DNA of 47,233 bases from the NCBI GenBank assembly GCA_020053375.1, contig JAGVNG010000031.1, positions 1-47,233 on the forward strand, in the 5' to 3' direction. Within the stretch, counting starts at the first letter, position 1; every line of letters begins with the position of its first letter. The translations under genes were made by a program, and so were the position numbers. Below the pieces are notes generated by a model. That model did no database searches and was not told where the DNA came from. It saw only the letters and a list, made by a program, of their open reading frames with translations. Below are positions 8,064 to 15,609 of this stretch, piece by piece. The stretch is from Nanobdellota archaeon (GTDB lineage: Archaea > Nanobdellota > Nanobdellia > Pacearchaeales > GW2011-AR1).

Positions 8064-8918
8064 ATGCCTTCACCATACAATTTTAGAAGAGGATGGGAAA
8101 GCGAACATTTAGCCAAGTTTATATTATCAAAGTTCTCCTTTGTAGCAGAACCTTCAACCATTTCAGATGATTTAGGTTCTGACTTCTTTTGTACTCTATT
8201 TAAGGTTGAAGATGGAATATATCTCCTTCCTCAAAACTCGTTTGCAATACAAGTCAAAAGTAAAAAAGATGTAGATAGAGATAATAACAAAATAGAAATA
8301 ACTGATAAACAATCCTACTTGAATGGATTAGAAATACCATTCTTTGTGGGGGTAGTTGATAGAGATAATTTAAAATTAAGCATCTATGTGGGGGAATACC
8401 TCTGTGATTATTTTTCGCTTCTTCCAAACCATGGAGAGGTTCAAAAAGTATTTATAGAATTAATTGAAGAAAGAAGTGAGCCGTTAAAAATGTTTAGAGT
8501 GGAGGGTGATAAAGCTTATATTGAGTTTCCGAAAGTACTTGAAATTGAAGCTGGTTATGAATATGCTTCAGACCCTGATAAGATTAAGGATTTATTTAGT
8601 CTTTGTAAACTAATTCAAGAGAATATTGCTTCAAAATTAAGCCACGAATACATTTTCAAAAAATCCAATAACAACTTTTTTTATATCTATACTGGAGGGA
8701 CTTCAGTTCAACATTTTAGAACAAATTTTAAAAAAAGGTTAGCGGAAGTTTTCTTTAATTTGAAGTGGTTACATGATACCAACTCTTTGCCAAAAGAGGC
8801 AATCAAATCAGAGTTTGAAATCTATAAAAGACTTTATTGTGATTTACTTGATAGAGAGGGTAATTTGCCAGACTATTTGACTAAAATATTTGATGAGTTA
8901 AATAGGTTAATGACTTAA
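8064..8918 (+). CDS. DUF4365-like protein (PD-(D/E)xK nuclease-type fold)
   Basis: 284 aa. The ATG at 8064 follows a TATA box by about 24 bases (leaderless), and an in-frame GTG lies one codon earlier. The first 100 residues match the DUF4365 pattern: G10-x3-E14 helix, D36-D37-x-G-x-D40 in a hairpin, then FAIQVKSKK with Q63-x-K65 and a strand ending FFVGVVDRD. D40 and the QxK motif are the expected metal site of a PD-(D/E)xK nuclease. The C-terminal 150 residues are helical and unassigned. Its position next to a type IIG enzyme suggests a defence role; that is inference. Confidence 0.7.
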   Translation: MPSPYNFRRGWESEHLAKFILSKFSFVAEPSTISDDLGSDFFCTLFKVEDGIYLLPQNSFAIQVKSKKDVDRDNNKIEITDKQSYLNGLEIPFFVGVVDRDNLKLSIYVGEYLCDYFSLLPNHGEVQKVFIELIEERSEPLKMFRVEGDKAYIEFPKVLEIEAGYEYASDPDKIKDLFSLCKLIQENIASKLSHEYIFKKSNNNFFYIYTGGTSVQHFRTNFKKRLAEVFFNLKWLHDTNSLPKEAIKSEFEIYKRLYCDLLDREGNLPDYLTKIFDELNRLMT

Positions 8919-8969
8919 TCTCGGCTTTGTTAAATAAGTCCTAATTTTAGCTTACTTTTTTAACAGAAA

Positions 8970-9131
8970 TCATCTCTTTTTCTTTAAAGCCTTGAGTTCT
9001 CTTTCTATTTTTGAGATATGCTTATCAAGAATCCCAAACAAATAATTATCCCTTTCCTTTATTATCATCCAGATTTTATCAACTTCCTTTTCAAGTTTCT
9101 TTATTTTCTTCTCAGTTGCTTTGTCATTCAT
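8970..9131 (-). CDS. 53-aa coiled-coil protein
   Basis: A minus-strand frame starting MNDKATEKKIKKLEKEVDK and ending RELKALKKKR, with heptad-like spacing of I, L and V residues through nearly its whole length. A TATA-like TATTTAAATTAAA lies about 20-30 bases before the ATG, consistent with its own promoter. It is highly charged (about half Lys/Glu/Asp/Arg). It sits between the DUF4365-like gene and the type IIG enzyme. No family was recognised; a small regulator or oligomerisation partner is possible. Confidence 0.6.
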   Translation of the reverse strand: MNDKATEKKIKKLEKEVDKIWMIIKERDNYLFGILDKHISKIERELKALKKKR

Positions 9132-9271
9132 TTGATTGTTAAAGCTGTTTAATTTAAATACTTTTACGCAGAATTGTCTTTGTTTAATAAGTAGGCGAGA
9201 GCGGGGATTGTCGCATTAAGGGACTTTTGAGTTTTAGGTAAGTTTTTATATAATACCTCATAAATTTGTAT

Positions 9272-12200
9272 ATGAAGGCAGATTTATTCAATGAAAAGAC
9301 AATAAGTAAGTTTATATTGAAAATCGAGCCAAATTCTAAGCAAAAAAGTGCCTCTAAGAAATGGATTGAGTTATTAGAAAAAGATGAACTTCAAGAAGAG
9401 GTGTCTAATTATCCTAGATTTACGGAAATTATATTAAAAGAGATTTTAGGATACGATACACTTAATTTTAAACACGAAGAAAAGAATATGGAATTTCCAT
9501 TTAGAGACAAATCTGGAAACTTTTTAGTATGTTTTGAAGCAAAAGGAACAAAAACTAGCGATTTATGGGCTTTACAAGGCAGAAGCATAAAAATAAGAGA
9601 AACACCTGTAAATCAAATAAATGACTACCTCTATAAAAACAAAATTCCTTTTGGAGTTTTAACAAATTATCGGGAATTTGTTTTATTCAAAAGAGAAGAA
9701 GGATACACTAAGTTCCATAAGTTAGACTTCTTTGATATTAAGAACAATCCTGAAAAATTAAAAGAGTTTATAGCTATATTTTCCAGAGAGAGCTTTGAAG
9801 GAAAAGAGACTGAAAGATTGTATAACCAATCAATAACAGAGGAGAGGAATTTTACAAAAGAATTCTATAAACTGTACCATGAAACAAGACTTATGATTCT
9901 AAAGGAGTTCAAAGAAAGTGGAATTGAAAATGAAATTTGCTTACATTATTCTCAACTATTTTTGAATAGATTAATGTTTATCTTCTTTGCAGAAGATAGC
10001 GATTTACTTGAAAAGAGATATTTTGAAAATAAGATTTTAGAAGTTCTTGATAAAAGTGGAGGAATAGATGGGTATACTAATTATGTTTTTGGGAAGATAA
10101 ACGGGATTTTCAGAGAGTTAGATAAAGAAATTCCTAAGCAAATAAAAGGTTTTAATGGAGAATTGTTCAAAGAAGAAATTGATGGAAGGTTGTCTTTCAA
10201 GGATTATAGAAACCCAAATTTCTTTAAAGACGTATTTCAAAATTATAAATTAGACAAAAGTTTAGAACTAAATGAAAATGATAGACAAATCTTCAACAAG
10301 CATAAAAATAAACTAAACAAGATAATTGAAAATATTTTATTGATGGCTTCTTTTGATTTTGAAACAGAAGTTAATGTTAACATTTTAGGTCATATCTTTG
10401 AACAGTCTATTTCAGACATAGAAAACTTGAAAGAAGAAACATCCTCAAAAAGAAAACAAGAAGGCGTTTTTTATACTCCTGAGTATATAACAGAGTATAT
10501 TTGTAGAAATACTATAGTTCCTTATCTCTCAAAAAGTGGGACTAATGACATTAATCTGTTAATAGAAGAGTATTCAGAGAATATGGGGGAGTTAGAAAAG
10601 AAGTTTAAAGATATTAAAATTTTAGACCCAGCTTGTGGCTCTGGAGCTTTTTTGATTAAATCAACTGAAATTTTGTTTGAAATATTTGAAAAAGTACAAT
10701 GGGTTAAAGAGAACTATGGGGAATATCAAGCGAACAGGGGATTAAAGAGAAAAAGTAATTTTAAAGGACAATCAACATTAAAGAAATGGGATGAAAGAGG
10801 AGAAATAAAAAATATTATAGAGAACAATATTTTTGGGGTGGATATCAACGAAGAATCTGTTGAGATAACTAAGCTATCTTTATTTTTGAAAATAGCGACA
10901 AAAAATAAAAAGTTAATTGACCTTTCAAAAAATATTAAACAAGGCAATAGTCTAATAGATGACGAAGAAATTGCTGGTAAATTGGCTTTTAATTGGGATA
11001 AAGAATTTCCATTCAAGTTTGATGTTGTTATAGGCAATCCACCTTATGGTGCAAAAATGAATGAAGAGGAAGTAAAATTCGTGAAAAAGAATTATTCTGT
11101 TGGCAACTCAGAAACAGCACAGTTAATGATGGAGAAAGCATATTCTTTGCTTAAGGAAAATGGATATCATGGTTTTATAATTCCAAAAGCATTTACTTTT
11201 GTGTCTACTTGGGATAAAATAAGGAACAAATTTTTAGATGAATTGAATACTTTAATTGATTGTAAAAAGGTTTGGAAGGAGGTTAAGTTAGAGCAAATAG
11301 TGTATACTCTTCAAAAAGGAAATAAGTTGAGCAAATACAATTCTGGAATAAGAGATAATCAATCAATAAAAATTATAGCTAATGTGGACAAGTCACTTAT
11401 TCCTAAATTTGATGGCGTTTTATTAAACTCTTTAACAAATCAAGAGATTAAAATTGGTTCAAAAATTAAGGATATAAGGACTAATTTAGGAAAGATTGGG
11501 ATTAACAAATGGGGAGATGTATTCTACAAACAAATGAATCAAGACAAAAAAGGATTTAAGGTTTTGGGAGGTAATGAAATACAAAGATACTATAAGAGAG
11601 GCGTTAAGGGGTATATTGAAGAGAAGTATGTTAAAACAGACCAATCTTTAATAAAACCAAATTCTATTCTACTACAAAGAATAATTTCACATATTGAAAA
11701 CCCCATAGACCATTTAAAAATTTCTGGAACTATTTTTGATGAATCTGATTATAGGATTGTGAACACCGTTCATCAATTAAATCTGGATAAAGATGTCTCT
11801 AATAAGTATGTTTTAGCAATTATGAATTCTAATTTTATGAATTGGTTTGTTTACAGATTCGTGTTTGCTAAAGCGATAAGAAGCTTTCAGTTTTCAGGAG
11901 ATGTTGCAAAAAAGATACCAATTCCAAAAATCTCTTTAAAAGAACAAGAGCCATTTATAGAAAAAGTGGATTTAATGCTTAAGTTGAATAAAGATTTTTA
12001 TGAAAAGAGAGATAAAATCTTAAGGTTACTGAAACAAGAGTATAACCTGAGTAAAATTACTCAAAAATTGGAAAGATTCCATGAATTAGACTTTGACGGA
12101 TTTATCAAACAATTAGGAGTTAACAATTTGAGCATGAGTAAAAAGTCTGAACTACTTGATTTTTTTGATAAAAACAAGAAAGAGATATCAGAGATAGACA

Positions 12201-12298
12201 GTAAAATTGAAAAAACGGATGGCGAAATAAACAAAATGGTTTATGACTTATACGGAATCACAGACCCTAAAGAAAGAGAGATTATTAGAAATTCTTAG
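9272..12298 (+). CDS. Single-chain type IIG restriction-modification enzyme (Eco57I-like)
   Basis: 1008 aa. The start at ATG 9272 is chosen because TTTTTATATAATA (9244-9256) sits at leaderless spacing. Domains in order: an N-terminal PD-(D/E)xK endonuclease (FPFRDKSGNFLVCFEAKG, about residues 75-92); a helical connector; the N6-adenine methyltransferase with FYTPEYITEYI, motif I DPACGSGAF (about 452-460) and catalytic motif IV NPPYG (about 588-592); then a C-terminal target-recognition region of the TaqI-like kind and a terminal coiled coil. Cutting and methylation should thus be in one chain, so no separate methylase is needed. A BREX PglX-type methylase is the main alternative, but the N-terminal nuclease motif argues for type IIG. 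Confidence 0.88.
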   Translation: MKADLFNEKTISKFILKIEPNSKQKSASKKWIELLEKDELQEEVSNYPRFTEIILKEILGYDTLNFKHEEKNMEFPFRDKSGNFLVCFEAKGTKTSDLWALQGRSIKIRETPVNQINDYLYKNKIPFGVLTNYREFVLFKREEGYTKFHKLDFFDIKNNPEKLKEFIAIFSRESFEGKETERLYNQSITEERNFTKEFYKLYHETRLMILKEFKESGIENEICLHYSQLFLNRLMFIFFAEDSDLLEKRYFENKILEVLDKSGGIDGYTNYVFGKINGIFRELDKEIPKQIKGFNGELFKEEIDGRLSFKDYRNPNFFKDVFQNYKLDKSLELNENDRQIFNKHKNKLNKIIENILLMASFDFETEVNVNILGHIFEQSISDIENLKEETSSKRKQEGVFYTPEYITEYICRNTIVPYLSKSGTNDINLLIEEYSENMGELEKKFKDIKILDPACGSGAFLIKSTEILFEIFEKVQWVKENYGEYQANRGLKRKSNFKGQSTLKKWDERGEIKNIIENNIFGVDINEESVEITKLSLFLKIATKNKKLIDLSKNIKQGNSLIDDEEIAGKLAFNWDKEFPFKFDVVIGNPPYGAKMNEEEVKFVKKNYSVGNSETAQLMMEKAYSLLKENGYHGFIIPKAFTFVSTWDKIRNKFLDELNTLIDCKKVWKEVKLEQIVYTLQKGNKLSKYNSGIRDNQSIKIIANVDKSLIPKFDGVLLNSLTNQEIKIGSKIKDIRTNLGKIGINKWGDVFYKQMNQDKKGFKVLGGNEIQRYYKRGVKGYIEEKYVKTDQSLIKPNSILLQRIISHIENPIDHLKISGTIFDESDYRIVNTVHQLNLDKDVSNKYVLAIMNSNFMNWFVYRFVFAKAIRSFQFSGDVAKKIPIPKISLKEQEPFIEKVDLMLKLNKDFYEKRDKILRLLKQEYNLSKITQKLERFHELDFDGFIKQLGVNNLSMSKKSELLDFFDKNKKEISEIDSKIEKTDGEINKMVYDLYGITDPKEREIIRNS

Positions 12299-12310
12299 TA
12301 TCATTTTAAT

Positions 12311-12439
12311 TTAACTCCATCTCCTCCGTCTCGCTAAAAAGGTTATTCTTCGTCTTCTTCCTTCTGGAGACCTTGCTACAAATGAAACTCTTCTTCTGAG
12401 AGGTACTCTCCTTCTTATAAGTGCAAATCTTCTTGCCAT
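12311..12439 (-). CDS. 42-aa arginine-rich peptide
   Basis: A frame starting MARRFALIRRRVPLRRRVSF and ending LARRRRWS; about 18 of 42 residues are Arg, with hydrophobic residues spaced between. It begins two bases after the stop of the winged-helix gene, in the same direction, and so is the fourth gene of a tight operon. The strict operon spacing argues that it is translated. The composition suggests nucleic-acid binding, or a membrane-active peptide. No family was recognised. It is too short and biased to place by composition alone. Confidence 0.6.
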   Translation of the reverse strand: MARRFALIRRRVPLRRRVSFVARSPEGRRRRITFLARRRRWS

Positions 12440-12441
12440 TT

Positions 12442-12630
12442 TTATTGTTCTTCAAGTAGACCTTGGTCTTCCATCAATTTTAGGTATTTCTTTATCAGTT
12501 GTGGACTCTTTGTTATTCCTTGTTTTTCTAACTCAATTTTTAGTTCTCTTATACTAAGAGGTCTATTTTCTCTATCTAAGATAGATGAGATTTTTTCCAT
12601 AATTTCCTTTTGTGTTTTAGTCGTGACCAT
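12442..12630 (-). CDS. Small winged-helix DNA-binding protein
   Basis: 62 aa, MVTTKTQKEIMEKISSILDR to LMEDQGLLEEQ. The helix-helix-turn-helix pattern (RPLSIRELKIELEKQGI / SPQLIKKYLKLMEDQGLLEE) is that of a minimal winged helix. GAGGAG lies six bases before the ATG, which is inside the 3' end of the AbrB-like gene (14-base overlap), so translation is coupled. It is probably a transcription regulator acting with its operon partners. Confidence 0.65.
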   Translation of the reverse strand: MVTTKTQKEIMEKISSILDRENRPLSIRELKIELEKQGITKSPQLIKKYLKLMEDQGLLEEQ

Positions 12631-12862
12631 TTATCTCCTCTTTTTCAAATTTTTCTTTATCTTCTAAAAAACCTTCCAAATGTAGATTTTCTTTGTCTAA
12701 TAAAAAAACAAAAACATCTGTTTGGGGATTTATATCCAATGCTTCTGCAAACTGTTTGGGTATTCTAACACTAAGCTGTTTACCATCATCGATTATTCTA
12801 ACTGGAATTCCTACTAAATTTTCTGGCTTATCCTCTTTCTTCTTATTTTGTTTTTCTTCCAT
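12617..12862 (-). CDS. AbrB/SpoVT-type DNA-binding protein
   Basis: 81 aa from the ATG at 12862, chosen for the AAAGGA about eight bases upstream; an ATG at 12886 and a TTG at 12895 are also in frame without a Shine-Dalgarno. The core VGIPVRIIDDGKQLSVRIPKQFAEALDINPQTDVFVFLLDKENLHLE matches the swapped-hairpin AbrB fold (IP-K start of the helix, then the strand pair). The N-terminus is a Lys/Glu-rich tail. It overlaps both the upstream RHH gene and the downstream winged-helix gene, so it is translationally coupled. AbrB proteins are common antitoxins and transition-state regulators. Confidence 0.68.
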   Translation of the reverse strand: MEEKQNKKKEDKPENLVGIPVRIIDDGKQLSVRIPKQFAEALDINPQTDVFVFLLDKENLHLEGFLEDKEKFEKEEINGHD

Positions 12863-13022
12863 TTTTGCATCCTTTATGATTTTCATAGAAGTCAATTAGA
12901 GTCTCAACAATCTGCGAATCTGTAGTTTTTCTTTCCACAAAATCCAGTTTGTCCATTCTCTTTTTAACCTCCTTTTTTACTCTGGTTTGGCAGTCCTTAC
13001 TTCCCATAAGAGACTTACTCAT
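12843..13022 (-). CDS. Ribbon-helix-helix (CopG-like) regulator, 59 aa
   Basis: Starts MSKSLMGSKDCQTRVKKEVK. A short basic strand is followed by two helices (KKRMDKLDFVERK, then TTDSQIVETLIDFYENHKG), the ribbon-helix-helix layout. It is the first gene of the four-gene operon and its 3' end overlaps the AbrB-like gene by 20 bases. Upstream lie five GTATTC/GAATAC half-sites, which fit autorepression by a dimeric RHH protein. It could be the antitoxin of a toxin-antitoxin unit, although no obvious toxin is present. Confidence 0.6.
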   Translation of the reverse strand: MSKSLMGSKDCQTRVKKEVKKRMDKLDFVERKTTDSQIVETLIDFYENHKGCKNGRKTK

Positions 13023-13036
13023 TTCTCTTTTATAAA

Positions 13037-13092
13037 AGTATTCAAAGAATACTCTGAATACTAAGTATTCTTTGTATTCAGCATATTTAAGC
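13037..13092 (-). promoter_or_regulatory. Promoter with five-half-site operator for the RHH operon
   Basis: Two perfect palindromes, AGTATTC-AAA-GAATACT (13037-13053) and GAATACT-A-AGTATTC (13056-13070), are followed by a fifth GTATTC at 13074-13079. The minus-strand TATA candidate CTTAAATATG (about 13083-13092) puts transcription start inside the palindromes. The layout is that of a cooperatively bound autorepressor operator for the RHH protein encoded immediately downstream. Confidence 0.65.
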
Positions 13093-13104
13093 TTTTCTAT
13101 ACAG

Positions 13105-13199
13105 CGGACGACAGATGGAAAGACTTAAATAGTCAATAGAACAATAGTTTATATCTGTCGGACGATAGATTATAGTAAAGACTGGCAGTCCTTACTTCC
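13105..13199. repeat. Duplicated short motifs between the RHH operon and the transposase
   Basis: CGGACGACAGAT (13105-13116) recurs as CGGACGATAGAT (13159-13170), and the inner eight bases CGACAGAT are inverted at 13153-13160. Bases 13184-13199 (GGCAGTCCTTACTTCC) repeat exactly 12989-13004, which encode the GSKDCQ segment of the RHH protein; on the minus strand the second copy reads IGSKDCQ and then meets a stop. It looks like a remnant of a second RHH gene or of an insertion-duplication. Confidence 0.5.
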
Positions 13200-13263
13200 T
13201 ATCAGGGTAGAACGCAGTGGGAGGTTATCAAAAACTCCGTTCACCCACGACAGAATTTTAATC

Positions 13264-14301
13264 ATGGAAGATGAAATATACAAGATAACACAAGGGCAGA
13301 AGAAGCTTAGCGAATGGGGTGTAGAAGCTGATAAGCCCTTCAACTGGTCTGCTTACAACAATAGTCAGACCAAAGAGAAGATAATGTTCATAGAGCTTCT
13401 TAATGACCTCTGTCAATTAGTGGATGATAAAGACTCTGACATGTATGGAAGGGATAGAAAGTCAGTAGCTCATAAAATATTCTGTATTGGTCTCAAGGCT
13501 TATTCTAACACAAGCTCAAGAAGGCTTATCTCTGAATTAGAGTTATGTAAGAGAAAGGGTTTTTTGAATTCGGTTCCACATTTTAACACCGTGCTTAATT
13601 ATCTTGATGATATAAATGTAAAAAGAGTTTTGAATTATCTAATAGAGTTATCTGCTTTGCCTTTAGCACAACTTGAGAATCAGAGTTTTGCGATAGATTC
13701 CACAGGATTTTCAGAAAGAAAATACTTGGACAGATGGAGTGTCATAAGACAAGAATATTCTAAGCACAAAGCATACAAAAAAGCTCATTGTATTTATGGA
13801 ACTAAGAGTAATGTAGTGGTTTCAGCTATTATTACCGACGGCAATTCAGCAGATTCTCCAAGATTCAAGGAGTTGTTAAGTAGTGCTTCAAGAAACTTTG
13901 ATGTAAAGGAAATTACAGCAGATTTAGCTTATTCATCAAGAGAAAACCTACAACATGCTGAAAATCTGAATATAACCCCTTTCATTCCATTCAAGAAGAA
14001 CGCCATCGGAGCATCTAAGGGAGCAACAATCTGGAATAAGATGTATAAACACTTCAAAAACAATCCAGATGACTTTCTAAAGCATTATCATGCAAGGTCA
14101 AATGCAGAATCTGGCTTCTTTATGATAAAACAGAGGTTCGGAGACTTTGTAAGATGTAAAACAGACCTATCACAGACCAATGAAGTCCTTGCAAAAATAC
14201 TTTGTCACAACATTTGCGTTCTCATTCAAGAGGTCTTTTTATCAAAAATTGAAACTGACTTTTTTCTTTGTGCAAAACACTATGTTGCACAGCGTCGGTA
14301 A
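13264..14301 (+). mobile_element. DDE transposase gene (IS4/IS5-like superfamily)
   Basis: 345 aa, intact. RNase H-like catalytic triad: D145 in FAIDSTGF, D220 in ITADLAYSS, E282 in NAESGFFMIKQRFG; the YREK-type spacing around E282 is that of the DDE_Tnp_1 group. The N-terminal 120 residues are helical (DNA-binding). No convincing terminal inverted repeats or target duplication could be found around it, so the IS ends are undefined. The frame is uninterrupted, so the element may be active or recently acquired. Confidence 0.85.
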
Positions 14302-14331
14302 ATGAATTGTGCAAAGCCATAAAAACCAACA

Positions 14332-14360
14332 GGTTTATAAAGCCACAAAATTTATAAACC
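14332..14360 (+). promoter_or_regulatory. TFB promoter with a perfect 10-bp dyad
   Basis: GGTTTATAAA (14332-14341) and TTTATAAACC (14351-14360) form a perfect inverted repeat around nine bases. The second arm is the TATA box, about 25 bases before the TFB ATG at 14380, giving a leaderless mRNA. Two facing TATA boxes in a dyad could allow divergent initiation or binding of a dimeric regulator. Confidence 0.6.
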
Positions 14361-14379
14361 TTACTACAACAATTCTAAA

Positions 14380-15309
14380 ATGAGCTTCATAAAAAAATGC
14401 CCTGAATGTGGAAGTGTCGATATAACATATGATGCTCATTTAGGAGAAATTATATGTAATAACTGTGGGTTGGTTATCGAGGAGAAAATGGTTGATACAG
14501 GAATAGACCTCCAGGGCAAGTTTGATAAGGGTGAGAAAAAAGGCAGAGGAGGAGCCCCTATAAGCATGCAGAAATTTGACAAGGGGCTTACAACAAATGT
14601 GGGGGAGATTTCAGATATATACAAGCTCGACCCGAAGCAAACACGAAAATTCTTAAGGCTGAAAAAATGGCAGGAAAGAGTCTCAACCAGTATTGAGCGT
14701 AATTTAAGGCTGGCTATGGCAGAATTAAGAGTCATTGCTTCATATTTGAATCTTCCAAATGTTGTTAGGGACGAAGCTTCCAGAATATACAATTATGTTC
14801 TACAAAGGGGACTTGTAAGGGGAAGGAGCATGGAATCAGTAATTGCATCCTGCCTGTATGCTGCATGTCGTTCATATAATATTCCAAGAACTCTTGATGA
14901 GATGGCAACAGCATCTGATGTTGAAAGAAAGGAAATAGGAAGAACATACAGATTTATAATTCGAAAGCTGGGAATAAAAGTAAAACAAAGTTCTCCAAAA
15001 GATTACATATCAAGATTTTCATCAATTCTCAAGCTTTCTCCAAAAACGCAGAATGATGCAATAAAAGTTCTCAAGCAGGCAGAGGATGTCGAGCTTACCT
15101 CTGGAAGAGGTCCTGCTGGAATCGCCGCTGCTTCACTTTATGTCGCGGCACTGATAAACGATGAAAAGAAAACTCAGAGAGAAGTCGCGGATATTGCAGG
15201 TATCACCGAGGTAACGATAAGAAACAGGTATAAGGAGCTTATAGAAAAGCTAAAGCTCGAAGACAAGATAAAGCAGAAAGAAAAAGAAAGCAAGGAAAAA
15301 GTAAAATAA
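14380..15309 (+). CDS. tfb: Transcription initiation factor B (TFB/TFIIB)
   Basis: 309 aa, full length. Zinc ribbon with C7, C10, C26 and C29 (CPECGS...CNNCG), B-reader/linker region, then two cyclin folds (about 110-205 and 210-295) with signatures RNLRLAMAELRVIASYLNLP and SGRGPAGIAAASLYVAAL; the last helices contain TQREVADIAGITEVTIRNRY, the helix-turn-helix that reads the BRE. The C-terminus is Lys-rich. It recruits RNA polymerase to TBP-bound promoters. Confidence 0.97.
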   Translation: MSFIKKCPECGSVDITYDAHLGEIICNNCGLVIEEKMVDTGIDLQGKFDKGEKKGRGGAPISMQKFDKGLTTNVGEISDIYKLDPKQTRKFLRLKKWQERVSTSIERNLRLAMAELRVIASYLNLPNVVRDEASRIYNYVLQRGLVRGRSMESVIASCLYAACRSYNIPRTLDEMATASDVERKEIGRTYRFIIRKLGIKVKQSSPKDYISRFSSILKLSPKTQNDAIKVLKQAEDVELTSGRGPAGIAAASLYVAALINDEKKTQREVADIAGITEVTIRNRYKELIEKLKLEDKIKQKEKESKEKVK

Positions 15310-15453
15310 GATTTATTAATTCAATATTTTAAGACCATTACTAACTGCAACCCCTAATATAAAATTAAGCAGTTATTCTTTCTTCATTAAGTTATATTAA
15401 TCTTTCTTCTAACAGCAAACTTTATTAAAGAAAAAATTCCTAAAATTATTAAC

Positions 15454-15537
15454 GCGGGAGTGCCGGAGTGGTCAAACGGGTCAGCCTTAGGAGCTGATAG
15501 CTTAGTGCTTACATAGGTTCGAATCCTATCTCCCGCA
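15454..15537 (+). tRNA. tRNA-Leu (anticodon TAG)
   Basis: 84-nt type II tRNA: acceptor GCGGGAG/CTCCCGC, anticodon stem TCAGC/GCTGA with loop CTTAGGA (anticodon 15488-15490), a long variable arm around AGCTTAGTGCTT, T loop TTCGAAT, discriminator A. No intron, no encoded CCA. Its 3' end is the left repeat of the 1.2-kb element that follows. Confidence 0.95.
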
Positions 15538-15609
15538 TATTTGTATATTTGTTTATTAATCATTTCAAAAAACAAAAGATTTATATATTATAACGTATAA
15601 TTACGTAAT

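Noticed and set aside
9272-12298. BREX PglX methylase as the primary call for the 1008-aa enzyme
   Set aside because: None of the other BREX genes is nearby and the N-terminal FEAK nuclease motif fits type IIG better; kept as an alternative only.
7925-14320. The TTGCACAA repeats as a CRISPR array
   Set aside because: The units are only eight bases, three per cluster, and the spacers of about 11-14 bases are too short; no cas genes are present.
13150-14330. Terminal inverted repeats of the transposase element
   Set aside because: Comparing both flanks gave no match longer than a few bases, and no target duplication is visible; only the transposase gene is claimed.
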